Shown: positions 1-17,758, numbered from the stretch's first letter. The stretch is DNA of 64,000 bases from Rhinolophus ferrumequinum (GCF_004115265.2 NC_046301.1:39892714-39956713); one strand, 5' to 3'. Translations and numbers: made by a program. Notes: generated from the letters alone by a model not told the origin.

Positions 1-6570
<6,570 letters not shown>

Positions 6571-6728
6571 AGCCCACCCATGGCTCTGATTCAGGGGATC
6601 AGAGGAGGCAGTACCCACAGATAGGGCTTCCCACTCTTACCCCAATAGGGGGAAGTTGGTCTCACCCACTCCCTGCGCCTTACTCCTGCCCTGAGATCCC
6701 ACCTTTGTGACCTGACTTTCCCTGTCTA

Positions 6729-7025
6729 TCCATTCGGGCTGCTATAACAGAGTACCACTGACTGGGTGACTTATAAACAACAGAAATTGATTTCTCACAG
6801 CTCTGGAGGCTGTGAAGTCCAAGATCAAGGTGCCAGCATGGTCATATTTGGGTGAAGGCCCTCTTCCTGGTTCATAGCCTAGGCCTTCTCACTGTGTTCT
6901 CACAAGCAGGAGGGTAGTGAGGGGGTCTTTCTGGGGCTTCTTTTATAGGGGCACTAATCCCATTCATGAGGGACCTAAGTACCTCCCAAAGGCCCACCTC
7001 CTAATACCATCACATCAACTGCCAG
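6729..7025 (-). mobile_element. MLT1-type (ERVL-MaLR) LTR fragment
   Basis: Read on the minus strand this resembles the 3' part of an MLT1-like LTR, with the family's GTTGTTTATAAG segment and the GTTATAGCAGCCC tail near 6740-6780. It is an ancient mammalian fossil, a partial LTR without internal sequence, and lies within or just after the TYK2 3' UTR. The family call is from memory of the consensus. Confidence 0.65.
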
Positions 7026-7196
7026 TTTCACCCTTTCCTCCCTGTTTGACCTCAGGCAAGTGACTTTCCCTTTCTGGGCCTCAGTTCTCAGCTATGAGCC
7101 GGGGGTAGTCATGCTTGCTACTTGGAGGACTAATGTAAAGAGTTTTGACATTGTGTATGTCACATGCTTAGCAGAGAGACTTGCAAACAAGCGCTT

Positions 7197-7202
7197 AATA
7201 AA
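7197..7202 (+). promoter_or_regulatory. TYK2: Candidate TYK2 poly(A) signal (AATAAA)
   Basis: This is the first plus-strand AATAAA after the TYK2 stop, 627 bases downstream. It sits in the tail of an apparent MIR element (about 7050-7205), so it may be repeat-derived rather than the ancestral signal. The intervening MLT1 fragment would account for a long 3' UTR. Confidence 0.4.
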
Positions 7203-7559
7203 CATTTGATACTGTTCATCTGGTGCTTGCCAAAGTGTTTCCACTTAATTGGTACTTGAGATGGGTTATGTGTCAGCCACATTGTGAAAGGCAGGTAATT
7301 TGCTTTCCCATAGGATGTCTCCAGACCTTATGCATTGAAGCTCTCTTGAACGGACAATTCCACACTATTCTAGAAGCATTTGCTTTTTATACCAGTTTTC
7401 AAAATTAAATATTCATTATTATTATCTCCTTTGGGGGATAGGTAATATTGACATAGGCCGCGAAATGTCTCCCTCCTCTGGCCATTAGCCACCACTGTCA
7501 CCTCCCTGAAGGCAACTAATGTCATCTGGTTTCCTGTTTTTGTTTCCAGAGACATTTTA

Positions 7560-8055
7560 TCCAAATACAAGGAAATGTGTACACATATTATGCTTTCCCA
7601 TCTTTTGCAAAAATGGTAGCATGTGCAAAACTCTACAGAGCTCTAGTCTGTTTTGTTGCTATTTCCCCCCCCCCATGTAATAGATCTTGAAGATGGTCCC
7701 ATGTATCTAGGCATATAGCATTTCCTTATTCTATTTTGTGGTTGTGCTGTAGTCCACTGTTGAAATGTTCATCAGCATTTGTTCTCTGCTGGGATTCATG
7801 CAGTCATTCCTAATCCTTTGCCATGCCTATGTGCTACTGCAGCGAGTAACCATGTGTGCTCATCGTTTCACCCACATTCAAGGGTCTCTGTAGGACAAAT
7901 TCCCAACAGGAATTGCTGCTTGCAGGATCCAACCTGGTAATTTGGAAAGACATTGGCACTAGGACGTGTTTGATATTTCACAGGGCAGATCTCTCCTTTT
8001 TTCCCCTTCAAAATTATCTTGGCTTATTCTTGTGCAGCTACTTTTTAAATATCTT
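7560..8055 (-). mobile_element. Old LINE-1 fragment (antisense)
   Basis: AT-rich sequence with phrases typical of degraded L1 read in antisense, such as the stretches around 7685-7760 and 7880-7930. There is no surviving reading frame. A bat SINE begins directly at its right edge. Boundaries are approximate. Confidence 0.45.
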
Positions 8056-8057
8056 TT

Positions 8058-8518
8058 GGGGCTGGCCCAATGGCTCAGGTGGTTGGAGCGCACGCTCCTA
8101 ACGCATAGGTAGCTGGTTCGATTCCCACATGGGCCAGTGAGCTGCGCCCTCTACAGCTAAGATTGTGAACAACAGCTCTCCCTGGAGGTGGGCGGCCATG
8201 AGCAACCAGAGGTTGGCGTGAGCGGCCGTGGGCTGTTGAGTGCTGCCGCGGGATGCCGAGTGCTGCCACGGGCTACCGTGTGCCGCCATGAGCGGCCGCA
8301 GCCAGTGTGAGTGGCCAGCAGCCAGCATGAGCTGCGGCAGCTGTCAGAGCTGCTGTGAGCCGCCGACCGGCGACCGACTGCCTCAGCCGGGGGAGCGCAA
8401 GGCTCTTAATACCAGCATGGGCCAGGGAGCTGTGTCCTACACAATTAGACTGAGAAACAACGGCTTGAACTGGAGTTGGGGGGGAGGTGGAAGAAAAGGG
8501 GGGGAAAACACAAAGAAC
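8058..8518 (+). mobile_element. Composite tRNA-derived bat SINE (long form, GC-rich centre)
   Basis: The head has a box-A-like TGGCTCAGGTGGTTGGAGC (8070-8088) and a box-B-like GGTTCGATTCC (8116-8126). About 200 bp of degenerate GCGGC/GTGAGC repeats follow, then a tail resembling the 3' module of VES-type SINEs and a purine-rich end. A second copy of the same long form lies on the minus strand at about 51193-51599. Flanking duplications are not obvious. Confidence 0.8.
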
Positions 8519-8579
8519 TTTTATTATGAACAATTTAAAGCATATACAAAACAAAGGAGAATAATGTAATGAAGTTGCA

Positions 8580-9340
8580 CTTAACCAACAGCCACCAACA
8601 GTTTCCAACACCTGTGGCTAGTCATGTTTCAACTCTACCCCCATCCCTACCCCTGCCACTGAAGCATTTTGAAGCACATCCCAGATGTAGAAAATATCAT
8701 TTTATCTGTAAAAACTTCCATATGTATCTCGAAAAGATGTAACCACAAACAATAACTACAATATCATCACACCTAAAAAAAATTTAAAAATAATTCCTCA
8801 ATATCATGGTGTAGCTTGTGAGTGTTTAGATTTCCCCAGTTGTCTCACATATTTGGTGTTTGTTTACAGTTTGTTCAAATAAAAATCCAGAGAAGGTCCA
8901 CATGCTGCATTTGGCTGAGGGCTGGTTCCTTTAAGTTCTGGATTCCTCTTCCTCTTTCTACCACCCCTCCTCCCCTTGCACCATATTTGTTGAAGAAAGA
9001 AGGTTGTTTGTCCTGTAGACTTCACCAATCTGCGTCATGCTTGTGGTATAGTTTTAACACATTCCTATGTCCTCACTTTAAGCAACGAATGGGCAGGTTC
9101 AGTTTCCATTTTTTGGCAACTCTCAAAGAGCATTGTGCCCTCTCAGCAGGAGGTACTCACGTTCTGCTTGTTCCTCTTTTTGTGGCGCGATCAGCCACCC
9201 AGACCTATCAGGTATGCAATTTTTATTTTTTAATATTTCATTCCGTAAAACTGCAAACATATAGAAAAGTTGGAAGAATAGTACACTGAATACCCCTAGA
9301 TTCCAAATTACCAGGTTGCTAAATGTACTTTATCGTACTA
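8580..9340 (-). mobile_element. LINE-1 3' region remnant
   Basis: AT-rich sequence resembling the 3' UTR of old L1M/L1ME elements in antisense, continuous with the ORF2-like remnant to its right. No gene is seen here. Edges and subfamily are uncertain. Confidence 0.45.
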
Positions 9341-9413
9341 TATGTATTCATCCTTCCTCTGCCTGTCCATCAGTCCAGCTTGTGTTTTGGATACAAATAA
9401 AAATAAGTGCATG

Positions 9414-9416
<3 letters not shown>

Positions 9417-9463
<47 letters not shown>
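9417..9463. repeat. (TG)n microsatellite
   Basis: An uninterrupted TG run of about 23 units lies within intergenic L1-derived DNA. It is probably length-polymorphic and has no visible link to a gene. Confidence 0.95.
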
Positions 9464-9466
<3 letters not shown>

Positions 9467-9489
9467 GAGATCTACTAGTATCAATTTGA

Positions 9490-10131
9490 CCATTTTGACT
9501 ATTTTTAAGTGTATGATTCAGTGGCATTAAATACATTAACAATGTTGTGTAACCAACTCCACTATGGATTTAAAGAGCTTTTTCATCTTCTGACACAGAA
9601 ACTCTCTATTCAACCCTAACTCCCCATCCTCCGCCTTCCCCTACTCCTGGTAACCACCACTCTACTTTCTCTATGAAGTCTTCTATTCTAGGGACCTTGT
9701 ATAATTGTAATGTTTATCCGTTTGTGTCTGGCTTATTTCACTGAGCATAATGTCCTCAAGGTTCATCCATGTAGTATATTGCAGAATTTCCTTTTCTAAG
9801 GCTGAATAATAGTCCATTGTGTAGATGGACCACATTTTGTTTATCCATTCATCTGTTGATGGACACTTGGGCTGCTTCCACCTCTTGGCTACTGTGAATA
9901 ATGCTGCTACGAACATGGGTATGCAAGTATCTGTTTGAGTCCCTGCTTTCAATTATTTTAAGAGAGGAATTACTGAATCATTCTGTTTAACTATTTGAGG
10001 AACAACCAGTTTTATATTCCCATCAGCCAAGTGTGAGAGTTCCAGTTTCTCCACATCCTCCCCAACACTTGCTATTTTCTGGTTTGCTTGATTGTTTGTT
10101 TTTTAACGGTAGCCATCTTAATAGGTGTGGA
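9490..10131 (-). mobile_element. LINE-1 ORF2 C-terminal remnant (first piece)
   Basis: The minus strand encodes an ORF2-like C-terminal segment (9952-9683) with the recognisable CPSTDEWI, MDYYSALEKE and IMLSEISQTQTD motifs, followed by a 3' UTR. The element continues at 10652-10875 beyond an inserted solo LTR. It is a 5'-truncated, non-functional L1. Confidence 0.85.
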
Positions 10132-10647
10132 TGAAACCAGAGGGCAACCGAGTCCAGGGCTTGTGCTGCCTGTGCCGCTCAGCCAATAGACCGACACAGG
10201 AGTTGGGCTATAGGATGAGTGTTTATTGTCAGAGCACCAGTGATCTGAGAAGGCAGCAGGTTAATACCTTCAAAAACTGCTTTAATATTCCTAAACTGGC
10301 TCATGGTATTTAAGGGAAAATCTGAGCATTCCTCCAGAGGCTTTGTGATAGTTCTGGGGAGTCTGTTTTGCTTCATGGAGCCTTCCCTCTGGCAACGTGG
10401 CTCTCTAGTGTGTTAACAACCCAGGAACAATGGTGGGAATAACCAGGAAAGAATACTAGACAATAGAGGTTGTGATTAATAAGCATAAGGGTATTAATCA
10501 TAAGTTTCAGGGTAATTTTCTAAAGAAGGGAACTTGAAATTGAGCCACAGTGGGTAATCTATTACTGAGCTATAGCTCAAGGAAAGGTGAAGCCGGGGAC
10601 CAGTGAAGCCTCTACTATCTATGGGGTCCCAACCGGGCCCTGCTTCA
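10132..10647 (-). mobile_element. Solo LTR of a gammaretrovirus-like (ERV1-type) element inserted in L1
   Basis: A 516-bp unit with TG...CA ends interrupts the L1. The flanking L1 sequence resumes cleanly, with near-identical 4-bp flanks (TGGA 10128-10131; TGCA 10648-10651), the duplication size typical of gammaretroviruses. On the minus strand an AATAAA lies about 110 bp from the 3' end, as expected for the R region. No internal genes are present, so this is a fossil left by LTR-LTR recombination. It is younger than the L1; absolute age cannot be read from one LTR. Confidence 0.75.
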
Positions 10648-10651
10648 TGCA

Positions 10652-10875
10652 GTGCTCTCTCATCGTGGTTCTGATTTACATTTTCCTAATGGCTAGTGAT
10701 GTTGAGCACCTTTCATGTGTTTATTGGCCATTTGTATAACTTCTTTGGAGATAAGTCTATTCAAGTCCTTTGCCCATTTTTAAATTGGGTTTTATTGTTG
10801 TTGAGTGTAGGACTTTTTTATAATCTGTATATAATACTTTATCAGATATATTATTTACAAATATTTTTGAGTTTT
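10652..10875 (-). mobile_element. LINE-1 ORF2 remnant (second piece)
   Basis: This continues the L1 of 9490-10131 on the other side of the solo LTR. The antisense phrases around 10660-10790 are characteristic of L1 ORF2. It ends where GC-richer unique sequence resumes. Confidence 0.75.
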
Positions 10876-10879
10876 AGTT

Positions 10880-11460
10880 GCTCTCTCAGCACCATGTGGG
10901 AAATGGATGGGGTTCAGGGCAGCAGAGGAGACCCCTGATTGGAGAGGGGAGGTGCCCCAGGTTAGAGAGGAGGAAGATGGCCTCAGGGATGGTGAGAATC
11001 AATGAATACTAGGTGCCATGAAGGTCCCTCTCTGGTGCTCATTAGTGGAAAAGGAGGCAGGTTGGAGGCCCAAGAGATGCAGCAGATGGAGGTGGGAGTG
11101 GCCACCTGACACCACCATCACCACCCCCTCCACCCCCACCCTCACCCCCACTACTGCTGTTCCCAGTCCCTTTCCTAGAGATGAAGAGACCAGCTGCCTA
11201 GAGGTGAGGGCAAGGGGGACAGGGATAAGGGATAGTTACAAGTGCATCCTTGACACACGGTGGCTCAGGATTGATCTGTGTCCCAAACACCCCACCTCAG
11301 CATCGTGCACAGGGAATGGGGGGATCTCCGTGGAGATTCCCACCAAAATCTTCAGTGGTAAAGGGCCCTACAGGAGCCATTCTGGAAGCCAATACAGAGC
11401 CTCGCACAAGTGCCCAATAAATGTGGGCTCTGTTCATTTTCATGGCTTCATTCATCTTAG
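10880..11460. other. Intergenic stretch, no gene recognised
   Basis: Unique-looking sequence with a CACC-rich patch at 11110-11160. No exon-like frame with splice sites and no RNA gene was recognised. It is flanked by L1 on the left and a bat SINE on the right. Confidence 0.5.
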
Positions 11461-11473
11461 GGGGTCCCTCTTT

Positions 11474-11920
11474 TTTTTTTTTTAAGATTTTATTGAGGAA
11501 GGGGAACAGGACTTTATTGGGGAACAGTTGTACATCCAGGACTTTTTTCCAAGTCAAGTTGTCCTTTCAGTCTTAGTTGTGGAGGGTGCAGCTCACATCC
11601 AGGTCCAGTTGCCCTTGCTAGTTGCAGGGGGCGCGCCCCACCATCCCGTGCGGGACTCAAGGAATCACACCGGCAACCTTGTGGTTGAGAGGACACGCTC
11701 CAACCAACTGAGCCATCCGGGAGCTCAGCAGCAGCTCAGCTCAAGGTGCTGTGTTCAATCTTAGTTGCAGGGGGCGGAGCCCACCATCCCTTGGGGGACT
11801 CAAGGAGTTGAACTGGCAGCCTTGTGGTTGAGAGCCCACTGGCCCATGTGGGAATCAAACCGGCAGCCTTCAGAGTTAGGAGCATGGAACTCCAACCGCC
11901 TGAGCCACCGGGCTGGCCCA
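11474..11920 (-). mobile_element. Full-length composite bat SINE (VES/Rhin type) with 13-bp target duplication
   Basis: The minus strand begins with a tRNA-like head at the right end, followed by a second tRNA-like module. It ends with the TTATTGGGGAACAG-type tail and a poly(A) that appears as poly(T) at 11471-11482. Perfect direct repeats GGGGTCCCTCTTT flank it (11461-11473 and 11921-11933), direct evidence of L1-mediated insertion and of a fairly recent age. Confidence 0.92.
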
Positions 11921-12447
11921 GGGGTCCCTCTTTATGCCCTCCAAGAATGTTGAGATCTCACACTAATCTCTCGAGGCCCTGCCTAGAAGTCCCTGCATCA
12001 TCCCCTTGAAATGTTGCCTTGAAATCACTCTTTATCACTTCAAGGACGGTGTCTGGAGGTCCCCCCCATTAACTTCCTCTAAGGTCAGCAGAAAGGAGGT
12101 ATTTCACCCCCCTCCACCTAGACTTCCTAGTACTGAGAACAAAGGAAGATGACTGTGTTAGTATTTCCTGTAGGTTTAGAGCGGGCAAATGAGGTCCGCC
12201 TTGTCAGATATTCGCCAGTGCCCTCCCGTCTCATCTCGCAGGGCCCCACTTGGGCCCCCCACGCTGGACCTTCGGGGTTACAGAGGATCCTCCCTGCCCC
12301 TCCCCAGGCTTGGGCAAGATGCAACCCCTGGATTTATACAATCTTAACTGCTGTGGCTGTGTTTCCGTATTCCTGGGTGGCCCCGCCTGCTCCCCACTGC
12401 CCTGCCCACTGCTACATTACAGCACCTTCCTCCACAGGTTGGCCACC

Positions 12448-13486
12448 ATGGTGCCCTTGGGGCCACTGCACGGGGCCTGCTGCACTCTGCTCATCTCCCT
12501 GCTTCTGGGTTGCTGTCTGCTGCCCCCAGGTAAGGTGACCGGGGTAGGAAGGGGTGTATTGGGGGACTGGTAGAGGGTGAAGAAAACAAAGCTCTCACAT
12601 CCTGTTGCTGTGGTTCACTTCAACCTGTATCTGACGGGGTTCACCAGTGTCCTGGAGACAAAGTTTATGGCTCCTTCACTCAGCTTTCAGGGCTCCCTGA
12701 GGCCTCATCCCTGCATGTGGTTTGTCCCTCCACCCCAACTCTCTCTGTTCCATCTGTTCCCTTGACCTTTGCCTATTCTCTTCCCTCTGTCAGGATCACT
12801 TTTCCCTTTCACTTGGCTGATTCCTACTTACCTACCCTCAAAAGTGGCCATAGTCGTCTCTTTCAGGAAGTTTCCTTGACTCACTTCCTCCTCTAGGCTC
12901 CTATGGATCTCCCTCCAAGCTCTCCCCTACACTTGATCTATCACCTGCCTTCCCCACTGAACTGGAAGCACTATGAAGGCAGAGACCATTGTTCCAAGGA
13001 GGTGATGGATGGTGGGGCCTGAAGATGGCTGGGCTGGGGGCACCAGGTCAACCAGCAGAGCTTCCCCTTGTTCCCGTAGGTATCCAGGGGCAGGAGTACC
13101 TGCTGCGGGTGGAGCCCCAGGACCCAGTTATACCTGCCAGAGGATCCCTCTTGGTAAACTGCAGTACTGATTGCCCCGACCCTGAACTCATCACCCTGGA
13201 GACGTCCCTATTGAAGGAGCTAGTGAGCCGTGGCCCAAACTGGGTGGCCTTCCAGCTCAGCAATGTGACTGCTGACAGCAAGGTCCTCTGCGCTAGCTTC
13301 TGCAATGGCTCCCAGATGACAAGCTCCTCTGATATCACAGTGTACCGTGAGTGGATGTGTCTGGAGGTGGGCCTGGTCTCAAGCAATGGTGGGGGTAGAT
13401 GGGCAATGGCCCTGAGTTTGCAGGAATGGACCAGGCCTCTCTCTGACCCAGAGCTTGGACCTGGACTTGCATGTGTGTGTGTGTGT

Positions 13487-13521
<35 letters not shown>

Positions 13522-16500
13522 CAGAGACAAAGATACATCTCAACCACATGCCAGGCAGCAATGTGAAATCTATTTATTTAGATCCCAGCAAACATTTAAA
13601 AACTGATAGCTCATGCCTTTTATTTATTACTTATATTTTATGGCAGGTAATAAATTAAGGGGGTTCCCAAATCAGAAAGTATAAAAAGGTATAAATGTCA
13701 AGTCTCCATTTACCTAGTGCTGCTGCCAATGGCCAGTTTCAAGTGTTCACACCCACTGAGGTGCTCATTCAAGCCTTAAAAAAGCCCCAGGGCAGGGGGT
13801 GGAGTGGGGTGTGTGGGGGGTGCACTTATGAGCCTCATTTCACAGCTAAGGAGACTGAGGCTCAGTGGGGTGCAGTCACTTGCCACGGTTCACAGCCCGT
13901 GAGCAGATAGGCCGGCAGTGCGGCTCCCAAGTCCCTGTTCTTAACAGGTGACATCTTCCTCCCCAGACCGTGCATCCCCCTGGTACTGGTTTCTTGTGCA
14001 TCCTTCCAAGAGTTTCTCTGCATTTAAACTACAACAGACTAGAAAATAGCTGAGAATATCACTCATAGGGCCTACCATTTTGTGAAGTCTTTACAGATTA
14101 GTGTATGTGTGTAACTGTGTAAGCTCCTGTGTGGACACTAGTGTCCATATGCACCTGTGTATCTACATGTGGGTCCGTGAGTATATATGTCATTATGTGT
14201 CTGTGCCAGTGTACACGTATGTCTGTGTGTACCCGTCTTTATCTCCGTGAGTAACTGTCAGTATCCGTGCCCGTGTGCAGATCTGTGTGTGAGCATGTGT
14301 CTGTGTGTGACTGTATGCGGATGTCTGTGTCAGTATGTGTCTATGTATACGTCTTCATATGTGTATTTCCGTGTAATGTGTGTATTTGTGTGTCCCTCAC
14401 TCTGTGTGTCTGTGAGGTACTTCTGTTAAATACTATGTAGGAGCCTGTTGGTCCTGGCTCATGAGATCTGACTGCTCATCTCTTCCCTTGTCTCACATTG
14501 GGTAGCTTGACATCAGCCTTAGCGGGAATATTTACACCACAGAAATTGGCAAATGCTCGCTATTGGGGCTCCCCGAGCTCTGAGAGCCCAAGCATTACCA
14601 GCATACCACTATCCCTAACCAATGGTGCCCGAGGTTAAGATGGAGACCTCCTTGTTAAATATTCTAAAATTGTAAAGAATAAGATGTTAAATATTTTTCA
14701 GAACAGCCAGTCCATGAGCCTCTATGTGACAGCTTGAGATCCAGGCTTGAGGGTGAGAGTGTGCCTGCAAGGGGCACTGCAGCTGCAGTTGGGAGAGGAC
14801 CCAGCCTGGGGTTGTTGGGGTACCCCATGACTATGCCAGAGCACCTTGAGAGACTACCCCAGGCAGGTGGACCTGGAGATTCTGGGGACTGATCAGGGAG
14901 GGCTAGACCAAGCTCTGGGAGAGGGTAAGGCCAGAACCCAGGCCAGAAGCTGGGAGGAGGGCCAGGGGAGTCCCTAGATGTGTCATGAAGGAGGCTATAG
15001 ACACACAAGTCTCAAGTTTGGGAGACCCGCATTCTAACCCGGGTTCTGCCCCTTTCTTGCTGTGCATCCTTGGGTAGATCACCTCTCTGGGCCTCAGTTT
15101 CTCCGTCTGTAAAAGGGAAAATAGAGGAAATTTTACTCAGTTGCTATGTGAATGAAGGTGGATTACTGAATGACATCTGGAAAGTCTAAGGAAAGCTCCG
15201 AATAAACAGGAACTTTTATAATTATTACTATTAACGTCATAAATGGTCATAAACGTTAGTCCCCTTTCTTTTCTTTTTTTCCCCCCCTTAATTGTGAGGT
15301 CCTTGGGGACAAATCTTATTTTTATTTTAGTGCCTGGCAAGGCATCTGACAAAACAGGAAATAATCATGATGCTAATGACAATAGCTGACACTTCCACTG
15401 GCACTTTGCTAGGCCTGTCCAAGTTCACAGCTCTGCACTGGGCCACACGCAGCTCCTCTCTACTCCCTGGGGCGGGGGTTACAGGGCTGGCTGGTAAATT
15501 CTATTCTCCTCTCCCTTCCCTGCCAGGGTTTCCAGAGCGTGTGGAGCTGGCACCCCTGTCCCCCTGGCAGCCTGTGGGCGAAAACCTCACCTTGCGCTGC
15601 TGGGTGGCAGGCGGGGCACCCCGGACCCACCTCTCCGTGTTGCTGCTCCGTGGAGAGGAAGAGTTGAGCAGGCAGCAGGCGGTCGGGGAGCCTGCAGAGG
15701 TCACCACCACAGTGCTGGCCAACAGAGACAATCATGGTGCCAATTTCTCTTGCCGCTCCGAACTGGACCTGCGGCCCCAAGGGCTGGGACTGTTTCAGAA
15801 CAGCTCGGCCCCCAGGCAGCTCCGAACCTTTGGTAAGGGAAGGGACTGTGGACAGTGGTTGATGGGCTGGGCCAAAGTAGGGGTGCCTGGGCCGTGGGGC
15901 TCCTGAGAATGAGATGGCCTAGATCTCAAGGGCTTTTGGGAAGGCATGCCCTTGCCTTTGAGCAGGGTGGCCTCAGATGGGTGGCCCCAGCCGGCCACTG
16001 GAACTTTTGAGAAGTATGTTCAGGTGTGTCCTGGAAAGGGGGTGATCCAGGCTCAAAGGTATTCTGGGAAAGAAGGACCCTGGTTGGGGGGTATGAATGT
16101 GTCACATGGAAAGGGGGAATCCACGGCTGTGTGAGATTTCCCGCTCATGCCCACCCTTCTCCCCGCTCATGCCCATCCTTCTCCCCAGTCCTGCCTGCGA
16201 CCTCCCCGCGCCTCACTGTCCCCCGGTTCTTGGAGGTGGGAACGTCCGGTCCCCTGGCTTGTAGCCTGGACAAGCTGTTTCCAGCCTCAGAGGCCCAGGT
16301 ACAACTGGCACTGGGGAACCAGATGCTGAATACCTCAGTCTTGAGCCAAGGGGACACGCTCACAGCCACAGCCACAGCCACAGCAAGCGCGGAGCAAGAG
16401 GGCGCCAGGGAGATTGTCTGCAACGTGACTCTGGGGGGCGAGAGCCGAGAGATCCGAAAGAACTTGACCATTTACAGTAAGTGAAGACTGGGCCAAAACA

Positions 16501-17685
16501 GCTGGAGAGATAAGGCAAGGGGGCAAGGCATATGGGAAATAGGAAAAGTGAGGCCTGAGCCGCCAAAGTGGGAGGAGTTGCAGAGTGGGCGGGGCCTAAG
16601 TGACCCGGAGTATAGTCTGAGCGCCCCAAGTATGGCGAGGGGGGCGGTCCGCGTTGTAGCCGAAAGGCATGGCCTGGATACCGCGAGGGGCAAGATGTGG
16701 GTGGAGAGCGGGGCTTTGACCGCTGTGAGGGGCGTGGTCAGCAAATTTTCGGTTAATGCCCCTCCTCTAGGCTTCTGGGGGCCCACAGTGAACCTGAGCG
16801 GGACTATCGTAAACCTGACCGAGCCCACCGTCCCTGAGGGGACCACAGTGAACGTGACTTGCGCGGCCGGAGCCCGAGTCCAGGTCACACTGGATGGAGT
16901 TCCGGCCGTGGCCCCAGGGCAGCTCGCCCAGCTTCAGATAAACGCCACCGAGAGGGACGACAGGCGCAGCTTTTTCTGCAATGCCACCCTCGAGGTCGAT
17001 GGGATAATCTTGCGCAGGAACAGGAGCGTCCAGCTGCATGTCCTGTGTGAGTAGGTCACTCTGGCCTCTAATCCCTTGTTCCCCTGGTTTGGGAAGACTT
17101 GATTCTCCCTTGTCCCTTTGTGCCTCGGGTGTGTTTGATCATTTGGTGGTCCCACAGACGGTCCCAAGATTGACCCAGCCAAATGTCCTCAGCATTTGAC
17201 GTGGAAAGATAGGACGATCCATGTCCTGCAGTGCCAGGCCCGGGGCAACCCGGAACCACAGCTACAGTGTTTGCAGGAAAGCTCCGGGTTCCAGGTGCCC
17301 ATCGGGATCCCATTCCGCGTCAGGTTAAACTACAATGGTACCTACTGCTGCCGGGCGGTCAGTTCACAGGGCACGCACACTTTGACAGTGGTGATGAACG
17401 TTCAGGGTGAGTGAGGTGCGGCCGCGGGTCTAGACGGGCTAGCCCAGGCGGGACCAAGGTGCGAGTATTTACTCCTCGCTTATCTGCACAGATCGGAACT
17501 CCCCTGTCGTCACCATCTTCATGGGGGTGTTAGCGATCCTGGGCCTCGTGACTGTCATCGCAGCCTTACTGTACATCTTCAGGGTGAGGAAGCGTAATGA
17601 CATCTACCATGTGAATCAGGGCAGCACCTGTTTGCCCCTCACGTCTAAACGGCCCAGCGAGGTGCTGGGGAGGGAGCCATCCTGA
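12448..17685 (+). CDS. ICAM3: Intercellular adhesion molecule 3 (7 exons, 553 aa)
   Basis: ICAM-3 is a leukocyte type I membrane glycoprotein that binds LFA-1 (alpha-L/beta-2) and DC-SIGN. Exons: 12448-12529, 13080-13346, 15527-15832, 16189-16476, 16771-17046, 17158-17406, 17492-17685 (TGA). All are GT-AG, every junction splits a codon after base 1, and the sum is 1662 nt. Exon 1 encodes a hydrophobic signal peptide and exons 2-6 one Ig domain each. D1 has paired Cys (VNCSTDC) and the integrin-contact acidic residue in LETSLLKEL. Exon 7 holds the membrane helix (about 24 residues from VVTIFMGVL) and a short tail. The start is the ATG in CCACCATGG; the codon three upstream (12439-12441), ATG in human (MATMVP), is TTG here. 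The tail reads STCLPLTS where human has STYLPLTS and is a few residues shorter. N-glycosylation sequons are frequent. Confidence 0.96.
13472..13519. repeat. (TG)n-(AC)n palindromic microsatellite
   Basis: TG units (13472-13487) run straight into AC units (13488-13519), so the tract is a self-complementary inverted repeat in ICAM3 intron 2, about 125 bases after the exon 2 donor. It is probably unstable in length and able to form a hairpin. Confidence 0.9.
14098..14415. repeat. Degenerate TGTGTNTG-rich low-complexity array
   Basis: Roughly 320 bp of imperfect TGTGTCTGTG-like units in ICAM3 intron 2. It looks like an old expanded and decayed TG microsatellite. Similar CA-rich arrays occur at 27528-27650 and 39608-39915. 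Confidence 0.8.
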
Positions 17686-17752
17686 ACCTCGGGCTACCGG
17701 GGGACTGGGCCAAAGAAGACCGGGATGTGGCTGTATCCCCGGGTTCCGAAAC

Positions 17753-17758
17753 AATAAA
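17753..17758 (+). promoter_or_regulatory. ICAM3: ICAM3 poly(A) signal (AATAAA)
   Basis: AATAAA lies 68 bases after the ICAM3 stop, giving a very short 3' UTR. The RAVER1 start codon follows only 280 bases later. Confidence 0.9.

Noticed and set aside
11700-11915. tRNA-like A and B boxes
   Set aside because: They lie inside bat SINEs with poly(A) tails and target duplications, so they are retroposed SINE heads, not tRNA genes. The same holds for 8070-8126, 24890-24945 and 51560-51599.
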